DNA of 64,000 nucleotides from Caenorhabditis elegans (taxonomy: Eukaryota > Nematoda > Chromadorea > Rhabditida > Rhabditidae): NCBI RefSeq assembly GCF_000002985.6, contig NC_003279.8:3658001-3722000 (forward strand), in the 5' to 3' direction. The notes under the pieces are model-generated. The model was not told the origin of the DNA. It saw nothing but the letters and a program-made list of their open reading frames with translations, and searched no databases. Positions 1-12,100 of the stretch are shown here, piece by piece; the stretch's first letter is position 1, and each line of letters opens with the position of its first letter. A program made the position numbers and the translations under genes.

Positions 1-3000
1 AATGCACTAGAAAATACTGGTGTCACTCCATCAGTTTCAGAGTCGAATTGTTCTTCTAGGTGAGAATCTAGAATTATTTGCAGGCCTGCAGCGATTCCTG
101 GTTCTGTTTGCATTTTCATCCACGATTTATCGCTTCCTTGTAAGTTTAAAGTGAAGCATTTTCCAAGGTCAGAAAATATTGGAGTAGCGTATTTACAACA
201 ATCAAAGCGACGACCACCGAAGGAGCACATTTTGAACATATCTCCACAGGAGAAGCTGCAATTTTTCAAAATATATTTCATGGTATGTATGTACTTTTTC
301 TATTTAAGTTAGTTATATTTAGTTGAAATGTTCTCATTCAATTTAAAAAAAATTTGCAACTTTGTATTTTAAAAATTGTATAAAAATTCTTAAGTTACCT
401 AAATTAATCATAGATTTTAATAGAAACTGTAGAAATTTGACCCAAATATTTATATTTTCTAAACAGAAAAACATTACAATGTGTCATTCATAGTATTAAA
501 AAAAATTACGCGGTTTAGAAATATACGATTATCTAAAAAACTAAATTGGATTTTCATGACAGTTATATTTTTAACAAACAGAGCAGTATTTTTTAATTGT
601 AACCAAGAAGCTGTACCGGAATATTCTCGTTTTTCGTTGCAAAAAATATTTTATTATGTGTCACTTATTGTAATTTGAAAATTTTACGCGGTTTAGATAT
701 GCTCGATTATTTTTAAAAAAAGTAAGCTAGGTTTTGATACCAGTTATATTTTTTAACAAAAAGAACAGTGTTTTTTGATGATTGTAACCTAAATATATCG
801 AATCTATATCGGAGTATTTTCGTTTTTTGTGAGATAAAAAAATAATTTATTAATTTCTAAATTTTTTTAAAAATTGGCGATAAAAAGAATAAACTTTCCC
901 CAAGAAGTAGAAAAAAAGTTGAGGAAATGCCTTACCCTGCATCCATGAAGAAATTGTCAGCAGTGAAGTTAGGATGAGATGAGACATAATGCTTAAAAAC
1001 ATTATCACCAGAATGTAATGATGCAGCATCAGCTCTTCCATATAAAGTCATTGCATCACTATTAAACATCATTAAATAGTCCAATAAATCATCGGATAGA
1101 TCTTTTGTACTGTTGAGTGCTGAAGAAATAATCATTGATCACTTTGCAGGTGAGTTTATTTGTTTCATGTGGAGAGGGTTTATTTAACCTACCTTCGACA
1201 GTAGTTCGTTTTATCGGGTTGAAACTGCATACGGTGACACGCGGAAACTGCATTCCTCCTTCACTGAGCAGAAATGATACCTGCGGGAATAAGAGATCTT
1301 TGATATTCGAGAAAATTTATTTAGAAACTGGAAAATTGGTAGATAGGTACATCTTCATGCCTAGCTAGAGTAAGCCTCCAGTTTTCTGAACTTTTGAAAT
1401 CTATTGATGTTGAAAAATAATAACCTTCATAAAAGATCAAGGAGACCCTTTTTTGCAAAAATTTTTTTGATTCCTTTTTTTTTCAAATTAAAATATAAAT
1501 TTGCGTTGAATTGGTTTTAAAAGTTCCAAACAAAATTATGAAAACCAGCTACAGTAACCCCGGTTCAAAGACTCATACCTATTTTTTTTGTCGAAGAAAA
1601 AATGTACATATTACTGCTGTTGTGGGGCAATTGTTTGTTGCAAAATACGGTTCCCGGTCTCAACACGAATAATAATTTCCAGCGAAAAGAAGTGTGCGCC
1701 TTTAAAGAGTACGGCACTTTTACACTCCCGGATTAAAAAAAATCGATACTTTATTGATTCGTCTCTTAAAATATTTTTCCGAAAGCAATACGTTTAAAAA
1801 AATGTTTAAAAAATTAGAAAATTAGATGTCGCATTTTTTTCAATTTTCAAATAAAAAATTCCATTTATTTTGTTTTAAAAGGTTTTCAAATAAATTTCTC
1901 ATTGGAAAAAAGGTAAAACTCACTTGAGATACTGTAGGTTTAGAAATGTACATACTAATAAGAGAAGTGACTTGTGTCAGCAACATAATCATTGAAGATA
2001 TCCATATAAACACCCAAAACACACATGACCATCCTTTACCATTGTATATCCGTTTAGGACCATGTAGTGTTGTTGTGTCTGCAAATTTTGCCATAGGTTG
2101 TGCAATTTAAAATTTTGCGAACGCCAACAGCATTATATAAACTTTCCTCAAACGAAAACCAAACCTTACTTGAAAAATGTTCAGATTCTCGAGTAATCGA
2201 TGAGACTCCTTCTGTATTTTTGATCTTCCTTAAATGAGCAACAGGTACATCCACAATCAATTGTGAAGCTCGTTTTGAAAATGGTTTCAGCTCTGAGAGG
2301 AATGATCCTTTGCTCGCAGATGGTCTGAAAATATAGTTTAGGTGGATGCTCTAGTTGTACTGTGAATCCTATGGTACGTTGTTTATGTAGGCAAAAAAAA
2401 TGGATGCCTGCCTGCCTGCCTAGAGGGCGACCAACGCTTTCAATTTACCAATAACTAAATGCATTTAACTTTCTATATATTTTTTTAATGAAATAAACTA
2501 CAAAATACAGTAGGCAGACGCGTAGGCGCTTAGGCGTCACTTTAACTACGACCACAATTTTAATGCATCTTAGTGCAAGAATTGCCAAAGGCCAAATTTT
2601 ATTCAAAAATCTAAAACTGTTTTCTAAATATAGAGATTTCAGTTTAAAATACAGTACCCATTAGATTTTTTAATTTTTTTTAAATTTCAAAGCAATATTG
2701 AGCCTTGGATTACTCTGATTTTGAAGACCCTGGAATGCCTGCCTACTCGCCTACCTCCCTGTTTATGGTAAGTTGGAATTTTCAAAATTTTAGTGTTTAA
2801 AGAAACATGTTTTAATTGAAATTTTTGTTTTTGAACCTGCAAAATTATCAAGTTTAAAACGTGTCACAAAAAATTCACTAAAATATTCGCTGCGAGACCC
2901 AAAATATAGATCATGCGCCTTTAAAATTACTGTAACCAATTTACTTGATATTCGGCATATCCCCAACAGTCGAACATGATGAAGACGGCGAATTTGACAT

Positions 3001-3865
3001 ATCATCATCATAACTACCAGATTGAAAGTGTACCTGTAAAAACATTTCTTTAGGTTCTTGTGAACTCTAATCAGCAATTTCAATTATCACCAAGTTCTTA
3101 TGTTTATTACTTTTTATTCTGATAATTGTTCAAGTCAACTGTACAATTGGTTTTGCATGTGACTGGAAGTTATTGAATAATTACGTAAATAATACAAAAA
3201 TGGAGTTCCGCGAAAAAGTTAAAAATAGTGAAATAGTTTTTATGGGCAATACGGTAGCAATTTGAATTATCAATTTTGTGCTGGAAGACTAGAAAACTAG
3301 AAATTAAAAATAGAACCGGAAATTTAACTTCAATTATTTAAAGGGTATTGTAATTTTGAAACTTGCGTGTAAAATGCAATGTATAATATTTTTAGTGTAA
3401 AAAGAATAAACTTTTTTTAAAAATTAGAAATTCCGAATGTTTTTCTTGGAAAAATCGATAAATCGAAACATAAAAATATCGATTTTTCGAAAAAAAAACA
3501 TTTAATTTAAAATTCAAAATTTAGAAATTTCAAAATATTTCAAACTGCGGAATTTTCATCGATTTTTCAGTTTTTTTTCACGATTAATCAATTTTTTCTG
3601 TTTTTAATGTTAAATTTAATATCTTCAAAAAATCGAATTCCACTACAACAAAAGTTTGAAACTACAGTACTCTTTGAAGTCGCACACTTTCTTACATTTA
3701 ACAAAAAATTGTCGTACCAAGACCGAGCACCATACTTTTTGCGCAAAACCAGCAACATTCCGAAACTACAGTACCCTTGATTTAAAGGATTATGGGAAAA
3801 ACACTCACCGTTTCTTTTTTATTTCGATTTTCGACGGGATTCTCCTGATCCGCAAACCGTCCCAT
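1..3865 (-). CDS. DEG/ENaC-family cation channel subunit, 5' part only
   Basis: This is the amino-terminal portion of a degenerin/epithelial sodium channel subunit, a family of two-pass plasma-membrane cation channels. The 3' end lies outside the window. The model joins minus-strand exons 3809-3865, 2945-3033, 2170-2324, 1924-2078, 1193-1280, 936-1119 and 1-255, and all junction phases agree. The start is ATG at 3865, just downstream of a good acceptor at about 3897 that could be a trans-splice site. What I see: a Ser/Asp-rich cytoplasmic leader of about 100 residues, the family TLHG segment (the His-Gly gating motif) just before a hydrophobic TM1, the post-TM1 block QFPRVTVCSFN, and a Cys-rich extracellular part with the GKCFTLN segment typical of the family. 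Introns are 70-700 bp. I cannot say which C. elegans paralogue it is. Family call is firm; the exact start is less so. Confidence 0.85.
1645..1725. repeat. Arm of a palindromic TTTAAA-type dispersed repeat
   Basis: The block reads cggtctcaacacg ... gcgcctttaaagagtac, the same pair of motifs seen in other copies in this window. It lies in a DEG/ENaC intron. Related partial arms are at 2878-2935 (intron) and 3659-3750 (reverse orientation). Only one arm is present here. Confidence 0.6.
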
Positions 3866-4145
3866 CGGTCCGTCGTTATACAAAAGTGAGAGGTTTCTGA
3901 ACGGTGTGAATAATAGGTTTTTCGAAGAAAAAGAAAAGTGCGCGGAGTGCTCAATTGTTTAAACTCTCTAACGAATTATCGCGGCTTCTCATTCTACTGC
4001 TGCTGCTGCTTCTACTCCAGCTGCTGATGCTTTTCACACAGTTTGCTCACCGGATTTGGAGAAAGGGAGCCGGCGAGAAGAGGAGCACGATACCCCAATA
4101 CTCGCGGAACGGGAAATATTTTGGAACAACTCTCTTTTGACTCAC

Positions 4146-6125
4146 CTTACGCGTCGCATCCTGGAACAACTCCACTTTCAAACCTGCAAAAAAATTCGAT
4201 TTTTCTGTTGATTTCTAAAAATAAGAGGAAGGTAAAGCTAGGTATATATATATATTTATATATATTTATAACCTGCAAAATACAGTATGTGCCTGCCTGC
4301 AGCCTAATATCTGCATTCTGAGGTGAACTTTAGTTGCAGATCTTTCATGTAGGCGTTGAAAAGTCTTCCAAACTGCGAGCCGTGCCTGGAGCGCGGAACC
4401 CAAAAAATGCCGGGCACACTTTACAAATACTATGAAGAATTAAAGTAAGGAGGTAGGCGTGAGGCGCGGCCGGTGTTAAATAGGCGTCAGGTTCTCCAAT
4501 GGAAAGGTTTGATTTATCCTTTAAATTATTTCAATCAACTATTTTGTTTCAGCAAAAAACATGGAAAAGATTTCACTTTGGAGCTAGGTACAAGACAGGT
4601 AGACATTTTTCTGCTTACCTGGTACCTAATTTTAAACAAATTTTCAATCAAATTTTACAGTAATTTGGGTCCTCCTTTTTTTGGTTGCTGGAGAAAAAGA
4701 GGAGGAGCTTAAATGCTCCAAAAAAGAGCAAGCGAGTGGCCGAATTTTTTCACGGCCACAAACCAGAATTCCGAGTCAATTTTTTATCACATCGGAATCA
4801 AGGATCCCTAATGCATTAACTGTGTTGAAGTAAAAAAAGGAATTATTGTTTCAAATTTTTTGCCAAATAAACAGTTCCATCACTTGTGCTTTCATTTTTT
4901 GATTTTTTTTTTGCTATAAGAGCCTTAAAGTCATCGTCTTCATAAATAGTCACAAGGATTAGTTGAAAAAAGTTTTTTTTTTCATTTCAGTACTAGCAAA
5001 TAAGATAAAAACTCATGGCCTAGTTTTTTATTTTTCTAGGCCATGTCGCAAATGCCGCTCTACAATTAATTTTCCATGTGCGCGAAAACTGGTGAAAAGT
5101 ACAGTAATCGTGGCGGGACCCAAAAAAACTTTGCGCGAGCGTACAGTAATCGTGGCGAGACCCAGAAATATATATGGAAAAACACGGTAATCGTTGCAAG
5201 ACCCGGAAATAGTCCCATGCCACTTTAAGGTGAACACATTATAAGCATTTCCGTCCCCAAAACGTCACTTTTCTTGCCAATTAAAACTTTATCAATAGCT
5301 AGCAATTGCCAATCAATATTATTACAGGTTTCAATCGAAATATTTCAGAGGATTAAAAAATGATCAAAACAAGTAGATCTACAAGTAAATACTAAAGTTT
5401 ATAGTGATACTTTTATAGAATGCTCTTTGAAGCATTCAATTATTTTTAGAGTTAATTGAAAATGAGCATGTTATAAAATATATTGTAGAGCTTGATGACT
5501 CAAGCTCGATCAACTAAAAAATCTGAATCTGAGTTGGTACCTAATTGTTGACGTTGTTACATTTTTGAAAAAGGGAGCACAAAACAAAAGAGGTGAGAAA
5601 ATGGGAGTGATGTAGTCGGAAAATGATAACAATTTGAATTGAAAGAGGAAACGAGGCGACAGAATGGACACACTTTATCAGGCAGAGACGCTCTGTTTTC
5701 AAGACAATAAATTACAACCATGCCTCCTTCTGTACTAATTATGAGAATTTATACTTTTTTTGAGCCAAGATCTTGGTGTGGCTTTGATTTTCCAACAATT
5801 CATTTAAATTACAGATCTGAAGGTGCGTCCGTACTTAAAACAAACTTTTAATTTTATTTGCAGATTCCTCGTTTTTACAGGATGAGAAAACCTATTTTTA
5901 TCATTGTCAGCGATTACCTTCATTTTTGAAATTTTTACTTTTTAAGAGTAAATAATGAAATCATAAAGTTACAGAATATCAATCAAAAAACGTTTGTTCA
6001 AGTGAAAAAAAGTACAAAGAAGATTAAAAAAAAATAGCACAACTCACGGCAAATGGTTTATCATTATAATCACTGAAAAAAGATAATGGTAAAAAGTTCT
6101 GCTTCTCATTTTCTTCAAGAATCAT
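4146..6125 (-). other. Two orphan candidate 5' exons upstream of the DEG/ENaC gene
   Basis: Two short minus-strand blocks have exon-like borders. Block 6048-6125 begins with ATG directly after a good acceptor, stays open for 26 codons (MILEENEKQNF...) and ends at GCC before a GTGAGT donor. Block 4146-4183 has a TTTGCAG-type acceptor, an open frame and a GTGAGT donor. Their phases do not join each other or the 3809-3865 exon directly, so an extra exon or a separate isoform would be needed. They could be alternative first exons of the channel gene or chance matches. The rest of the interval between the channel gene and the minisatellite holds only palindromic repeat arms and AT-rich sequence. 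Confidence 0.3.
5098..5215. repeat. Short tandem set of acagtaatcgtggcg units
   Basis: Three copies of a unit resembling acagtaatcgtggcgagacc occur at about 5101, 5141 and 5185. The unit matches the arm of the TTTAAA palindromic family, so this is probably a locally reiterated fragment of it. Confidence 0.55.
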
Positions 6126-6188
6126 CTGAAAATATTATAAGGGAAACCTCTAAGGTTTGACTGATATGTTGATCATTATTATGAGTTA

Positions 6189-8138
6189 TTATTTTAGGTG
6201 AATGGTTAGAGTCATAATTTTAGGTGAATGGTTAGAGTCATATTTTTAGGTGAATGGTTAGAGTCATATTTTTAGGTGTATGGTTAGAGTCATATTTTTA
6301 GGTGAATGGTTAGAGTCATATTTTTAGGTGAATGGTTAGAGTCATATTTTTAGGTGAATGGTTAGAGTCATATTTTTAGGTGAATGGTTAGAGTCATATT
6401 TTTAGGTGAATGGTTAGAGTCATATTTTTAGGTGTATGGTTAGAGTCATATTTTTAGGTGTATGGTTAGAGTCATATTTTTAGGTGTATGGTTAGAGTCA
6501 TATTTTTAGGTGTATGGTTAGAGTCATATTTTTAGGTGAATGGTTAGAGTCATATTTTTAGGTGAATGGTTAGAGTCATATTTTTAGGTGAATGGTTAGA
6601 GTCATATTTTTAGGTGAATGGTTAGAGTCATATTTTTAGGTGAATGGTTAGAGTCATATTTTTAGGTGAATGGTTAGAGTCATATTTTTAGGTGAATGGT
6701 TAGAGTCATATTTTTAGGTGAATGGTTAGAGTCATATTTTTAGGTGAATGGTTAGAGTCATATTTTTAGGTGTATGGTTAGAGTCATATTTTTAGGTGTA
6801 TGGTTAGAGTCATATTTTTAGGTGTATGGTTAGAGTCATATTTTTAGGTGAATGGTTAGAGTCATATTTTTAGGTGAATGGTTAGAGTCATATTTTTAGG
6901 TGAATGGTTAGAGTCATATTTTTAGGTGAATGGTTAGAGTCATATTTTTAGGTGAATGGTTAGAGTCATATTTTTAGGTGAATGGTTAGAGTCATATTTT
7001 TAGGTGAATGGTTAGAGTCATATTTTTAGGTGAATGGTTAGAGTCATATTTTTAGGTGAATGGTTAGAGTCATATTTTTAGGTGAATGGTTAGAGTCATA
7101 TTTTTAGGTGAATGGTTAGAGTCATATTTTTAGGTGAATGGTTAGAGTCATATTTTTAGGTGAATGGTTAGAGTCATATTTTTAGGTGAATGGTTAGAGT
7201 CATATTTTTAGGTGAATGGTTAGAGTCATATTTTTAGGTGAATGGTTAGAGTCATATTTTTAGGTGAATGGTTAGAGTCATATTTTTAGGTGTATGGTTA
7301 GAGTCATATTTTTAGGTGTATGGTTAGAGTCATATTTTTAGGTGTATGGTTAGAGTCATATTTTTAGGTGTATGGTTAGAGTCATATTTTTAGGTGAATG
7401 GTTAGAGTCATATTTTTAGGTGAATGGTTAGAGTCATATTTTTAGGTGAATGGTTAGAGTCATATTTTTAGGTGAATGGTTAGAGTCATATTTTTAGGTG
7501 AATGGTTAGAGTCATATTTTTAGGTGAATGGTTAGAGTCATATTTTTAGGTGAATGGTTAGAGTCATATTTTTAGGTGTATGGTTAGAGTCATATTTTTA
7601 GGTGAATGGTTAGAGTCATATTTTTAGGTGAATGGTTAGAGTCATATTTTTAGGTGAATGGTTAGAGTCATATTTTTAGGTGTATGGTTAGAGTCATATT
7701 TTTAGGTGAATGGTTAGAGTCATATTTTTAGGTGAATGGTTAGAGTCATTATTTTAGGTGTATGGTTAGAGTCATATTTTTAGGTGAATGGTTAGAGTCA
7801 TATTTTTAGGTGAATGGTTAGAGTCATATTTTTAGGTGAATGGTTAGAGTCATATTTTTAGGTGAATGGTTAGAGTCATATTTTTAGGTGTATGGTTAGA
7901 GTCATAATTTTAGGTGAATGGTTAGAGTCATATTTTTAGGTGAATGGTTAGAGTCATATTTTTAGGTGTATGGTTAGAGTCATATTTTTAGGTGTATGGT
8001 TAGAGTCATATTTTTAGGTGTATGGTTAGAGTCATATTTTTAGGTGAATGGTTAGAGTCATATTTTTAGGTGAATGGTTAGAGTCATATTTTTAGGTGAA
8101 TGGTTAGAGTCATTATTTTAGGTGAATGGTAGAGTCAA
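6189..8138. repeat. 26-bp minisatellite, 75 units
   Basis: A single 26-bp unit, ggtgaatggttagagtcata followed by ttttta, is repeated from about 6197 to 8121. The distance between the first and last ggtg is 1924 bp, exactly 74 units, so the array is in perfect register with no indels. Two unit types alternate, with GAATGG or GTATGG in the same position; I count about 19 of the T type, mostly in small runs. A few units also differ at the T-run (cataatttt, cattatttt). The last unit has lost a T. Stops occur in all frames, so it is non-coding. It lies between the 5' side of the DEG/ENaC gene and the 3' end of smp-2. Confidence 0.97.
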
Positions 8139-8866
8139 GTTTGAAAAATACCTTTAAAAAATAGAACGAACCTTTTTCTACATGTCAAATTTTTATTCAA
8201 AAAAACTGGATTTTATATTGAAATAAGCTGTTTACCAAATATTTTACTTTTCGTCGAATGTTTTTCAATGTTTGTGTTGTAAATTTTTTTTAATTAAAGA
8301 TCGAAAAAAATGTGAGTTTTGAAGAAAATTTTTTTTGAAACTGTTTTCAAATGTTCAAATGTTTGAATCGTACTGTCAGTCCACGATTTCGAGAAGCTAT
8401 TGTGTAGTAGTTCATCTCCTCCTCAGTCAGAAACTTTCATGGATTTCTGAACATCTAAAACTTTTTTGCAAAACCATTACCTTGAATCGAAAAAAAAACA
8501 ATTCATTTGCTATTTTGAAAACACATGGCAATGACAAGAGAAAAGCAGAAAAATAAATTAATTTTACAAGACAAATAGAAATATCTGACGAATGAATTGG
8601 TTCTAGAAGTTTGAAACCCGAATATTTTGAAAATTGAATTTATTTAGGATACCCGTGAGCTTTGGAACTGGAAAGGAAGCTATTGTGTAACTAAAATGTA
8701 TGTTTGTGGGTTTTTTTGAATGGGGCTATGATTTTTTGGAGTACGCTCGAAATTTTGAAACATGGGCTCCTGGAAATTTACGCTTCAAACTTTGAGATTA
8801 TTCAAAACTCAAATGTTTTGAATTTTTAATAATAACTATTGGTTCTAGGCGCATGCCAATTTTCAC
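8139..8866. other. AT-rich intergenic stretch, nothing recognised
   Basis: Between the minisatellite and the repeat at 8867 there is AT-rich sequence with homopolymer runs. I see no exon with convincing splice borders and no RNA gene. Confidence 0.5.
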
Positions 8867-9058
8867 TTGGTGTCAGGCTGTCATATTACGGTTTCATCTA
8901 CAAAAAATGTGATAATTTTTCTCCCAAACTATGTGACGTCAGTGTTTTCTCAACCATGCAAAATCAGTTGAAAACTCTGCCTCTAAATTCCCGCGATTCT
9001 CGTAGATCTAGGTAGATCAAGCCGGTATGGGACAGTCTGACACCATGTGACGTTTCAA
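8867..9058. repeat. Inverted-repeat (MITE-like) element, gtgtcag family
   Basis: The left end reads cttggtgtcaggctgtc and the right end is its near reverse complement (gacagtctgacaccatgtg). Inside are two gatctac blocks in opposite orientation and a gtgacgtca segment. The same structure recurs at 49413-49592. This is a dispersed non-autonomous element without coding capacity. It ends about 65 bp from the stop codon of smp-2, so it may overlap the 3' UTR. Confidence 0.75.
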
Positions 9059-9123
9059 AAACTTTTAGGGACACCGGAGTGTCGTTCCCCTCAGTAAAAC
9101 CTCATCCACACGTTAAATCACAA

Positions 9124-12100
9124 TCAGCAATAGGTACGAATAGAGGAATGCATTGAAACCGAGTTGAAACGATTTGCAGATGAAAGAGTCGATGAGAACA
9201 TTTCGTCTGCAATTGATGACGTGGTGAAAGCGTCGATTGGGAGGCGTGCTGAAGACGAGGTAGTGATTGGTCGAGTCATTGATGATGACGAACGAGATGA
9301 TGAAGATGCCTTGTCACCAATATGCCTGTAAATTTAATTTATGAATTTTGGTGAAGAAACTGGACTTGAAAATTATTGTTTTAGGTTTTAAAAACCGTCA
9401 TTAATCTCTGGTTTTTAGGTATTTTGAAAGTACATTCCAAAAATGTGCGCAAATGATGATAATCTAATCTTATACATATTTTACCAACTTTTCTGTGTCA
9501 CAGCTGTTGTAATTTATCTGTTTTAGTTTACCATCTTTCATTGTTTATTTTCAATTTCATATTATTTTTTGATAGTTTGGTACATTAAAAGCTGATAGGT
9601 AACCAAAACTGAAATTTCTTTTGGTTACAATTTATCCGTGATGCTTGGGATGTTAGAGCCTTAACTCAATTCTTTTTATTTTCAAAAATCAAAACCTTTC
9701 GAAATCCAAAGAAAAACTTGCTCACAGTAGATACTGCTTTGAAGTGTCGTGATTGGTGGTCAGTCGAGGAGACTCTTTTCTGTGTTAGTAAGGGTTAGTA
9801 ATGCATGCAAATTGACTATCGGAAAGTTAGATACCTGCTGAAATAGAAATAACAGTAGTGGAAGATTGAACCTGTTAGAACACCGACAGCGAACACCAAT
9901 ATGTACTTCCAAAATTCTGGAATATCAAGAAATTTTAGGTGGAATTGTAATTTTGTTTTGCAAACCTGATCCTCCTGTAAGAACGATCTCTTTCTGGATG
10001 ACTTCAGTGGCACAGGGCTTTTTCTGTTTTTCTGTTTCACATAGACAAACTGGAATTTTGGCTGATTCTTCTGAAAAAAAAAAGTTTCTTAACGAACTGT
10101 TTTGTTTTACTATAATAGTTTTTAGAGAATCACGGGGAAGATCATGCCGTATTTACAAATTAAACTTGAAGAGTACATCTTTTTCAATAACCTACTATTT
10201 TTCAGGGGCGCAATCATCACTGGCTTATGATTCTCGAAGCTGACAACATCACACGTTCCACTGTCTTGACTTGCAGATTTTCGTTGATCTGTCCGAATAT
10301 CAATACAATCTACACCATCAGCCCATGCACAATGTGGATCTCCGTGCGCTAGGCATTCGGCGCAGTTGGAAGCTAAGTGACACGTGGCTGTTGGGACTTT
10401 CAGGACCTATATTTCATTTGTTTTATTTCCGATTTAAAAAATAGGCGAATTGAAAACTCACACTTTGCTCTGTGATCACAATCAATTCTTCTAGATTATT
10501 CTTTGAATATAGACTCATATCAACAATCTTTGAATTCGTTGGAAGTACCTTCAATGTCACCGCGTGTCTTCCAGTTTTGTCAGTGGACGGCACAACAATT
10601 TTCAAAATATTTCCTAGGTTTGTTGCTACGTATAAAATGTCATATGCTCGATTGCTGAGGTCTCGAGTGTCTTCCTGAGCAAGAACATGCACAAATCGAT
10701 CTTTTCCGTGGAATATGTAGATTGGGTTGGCAGAGATTTCTGAAAAATACTTTTGTATTATGATTTTTCAGAATACGTGAATTTTCCGCCAAAAGTATTT
10801 CTGAAAAAGTGTGAGTTTCCCGCAAAACATTTTTTGAGGAAAATTTGAACTTCCGGCCAAAACTTTCTCTAATATACTTCCAATACAGTGTAAAAGCGTG
10901 GGCGTAACTTTTGTCTTGAGTGTGTGAGTTTCAGATCAATCAAAAGGTGTTTTGCAAGGGAGGGGCTAAACGCTGATTGGTGGTAAGTTCTTAGTTCGGC
11001 GAGTCTGCGAGTTGGGAATTCAACTGATTAAATTGTACTCTCCATAAAAAAACATACTTTGCTTTATCAGTGGTTTCAATCTTATCCTGCTCAGCTCTTC
11101 AATATCATTAGCTCTAGAGCAAGTGTCGGGTGTTGACTCCTTATATCCACTCGCAAAACTGCCCGATATCACTTTTTTACTATATTTACAAATTGCAGAA
11201 GCTCCGATTCCTGCCAGCTGAGAACGAAAGGCTCCATAAAAAGAGGTCGGTGATTCAGCGACTCCGGCAAACTGATTAAAGTAGAATGTATCCGTATCAG
11301 TTTCTTCAATGGAACATTCGATTCGTGCTTTCTCATAAGAACTCCATTCTTTGTTATATGAAAGTCTGTAAATCAAAGTGTCAGCTTTTTGGAAGGCAGA
11401 TGCCTCATTTGATTAGTGACTGGTGAAAGTGATAAGGGGAGGAATAGAAAAGAAATGGATAAATTGATGATATACCTGCCACCGGGATCATCTTCACAAA
11501 CACGTCCGACCCGCGCAACTTTATGCAGACCGCAGCCTTCTGTTTCCATTGGTGATTCGGAGAAGAAGAAGAGTACCTCCTGAAATTTCCGACTTTCATG
11601 CCTGCCTGCCTGACACCTAATTTTTTTCCATTTTAGCGTGAGCTCTGGTATTTGGTGTTCACAGAGTTCTACATAAATTTATTGGTCGCCTTGAAGATAG
11701 ATAGAAATGTTTTTGCCTAGTATTTCAATTTTTTAAATCATTTACACTAAAATTTAGGCAGAAATCAGCGGCTATTAATTATATTTCAATTTTAAAAATA
11801 GTTGGATTACTGGAAAAAAACATTTTTCAGTAATAATTACAAGGTTGGCAGGCCTGATTTTTGCGTAATGTTTGGTGGTGTATTCTCAATGAAAATTTAC
11901 AAATTTCAGTTAATAAAAACGTTAATTACTTCCACTCCACGAACCTTTTTCACTTTATGCATTGACAAGAAGTTTGCCTGCTCGAAAGAGCTCAAACCAC
12001 GTGGAGTACGCAATATTACGTCGTTCTCAATGCCCTTCCACATTTTGATAACATTCCGCCGAACAAGTAATGGTTCAGATGACGATAGCTCCGCCACGTT

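Noticed and set aside
2401..2430. gcctgcctgcct runs as interstitial telomere repeat
   Set aside because: The unit is GCCT, not the worm telomere TTAGGC; similar short runs are scattered through the window (for example 11605, 17286, 18139) without structure.
6189..8138. CRISPR-like array
   Set aside because: Units are contiguous with no unique spacers and the genome is animal; it is a minisatellite.
9137..9337. Plus-strand acidic open frame opposite the last smp-2 exon
   Set aside because: It mirrors the Ser-rich tail exon on the other strand. The minus-strand reading has matching splice phase and acceptor; the plus frame has no upstream exons.
10032..10039. CTGTTTCA, the 21U-RNA upstream motif
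   Set aside because: A single 8-base match inside a semaphorin exon on the opposite strand; expected by chance, and most such loci are on another chromosome.
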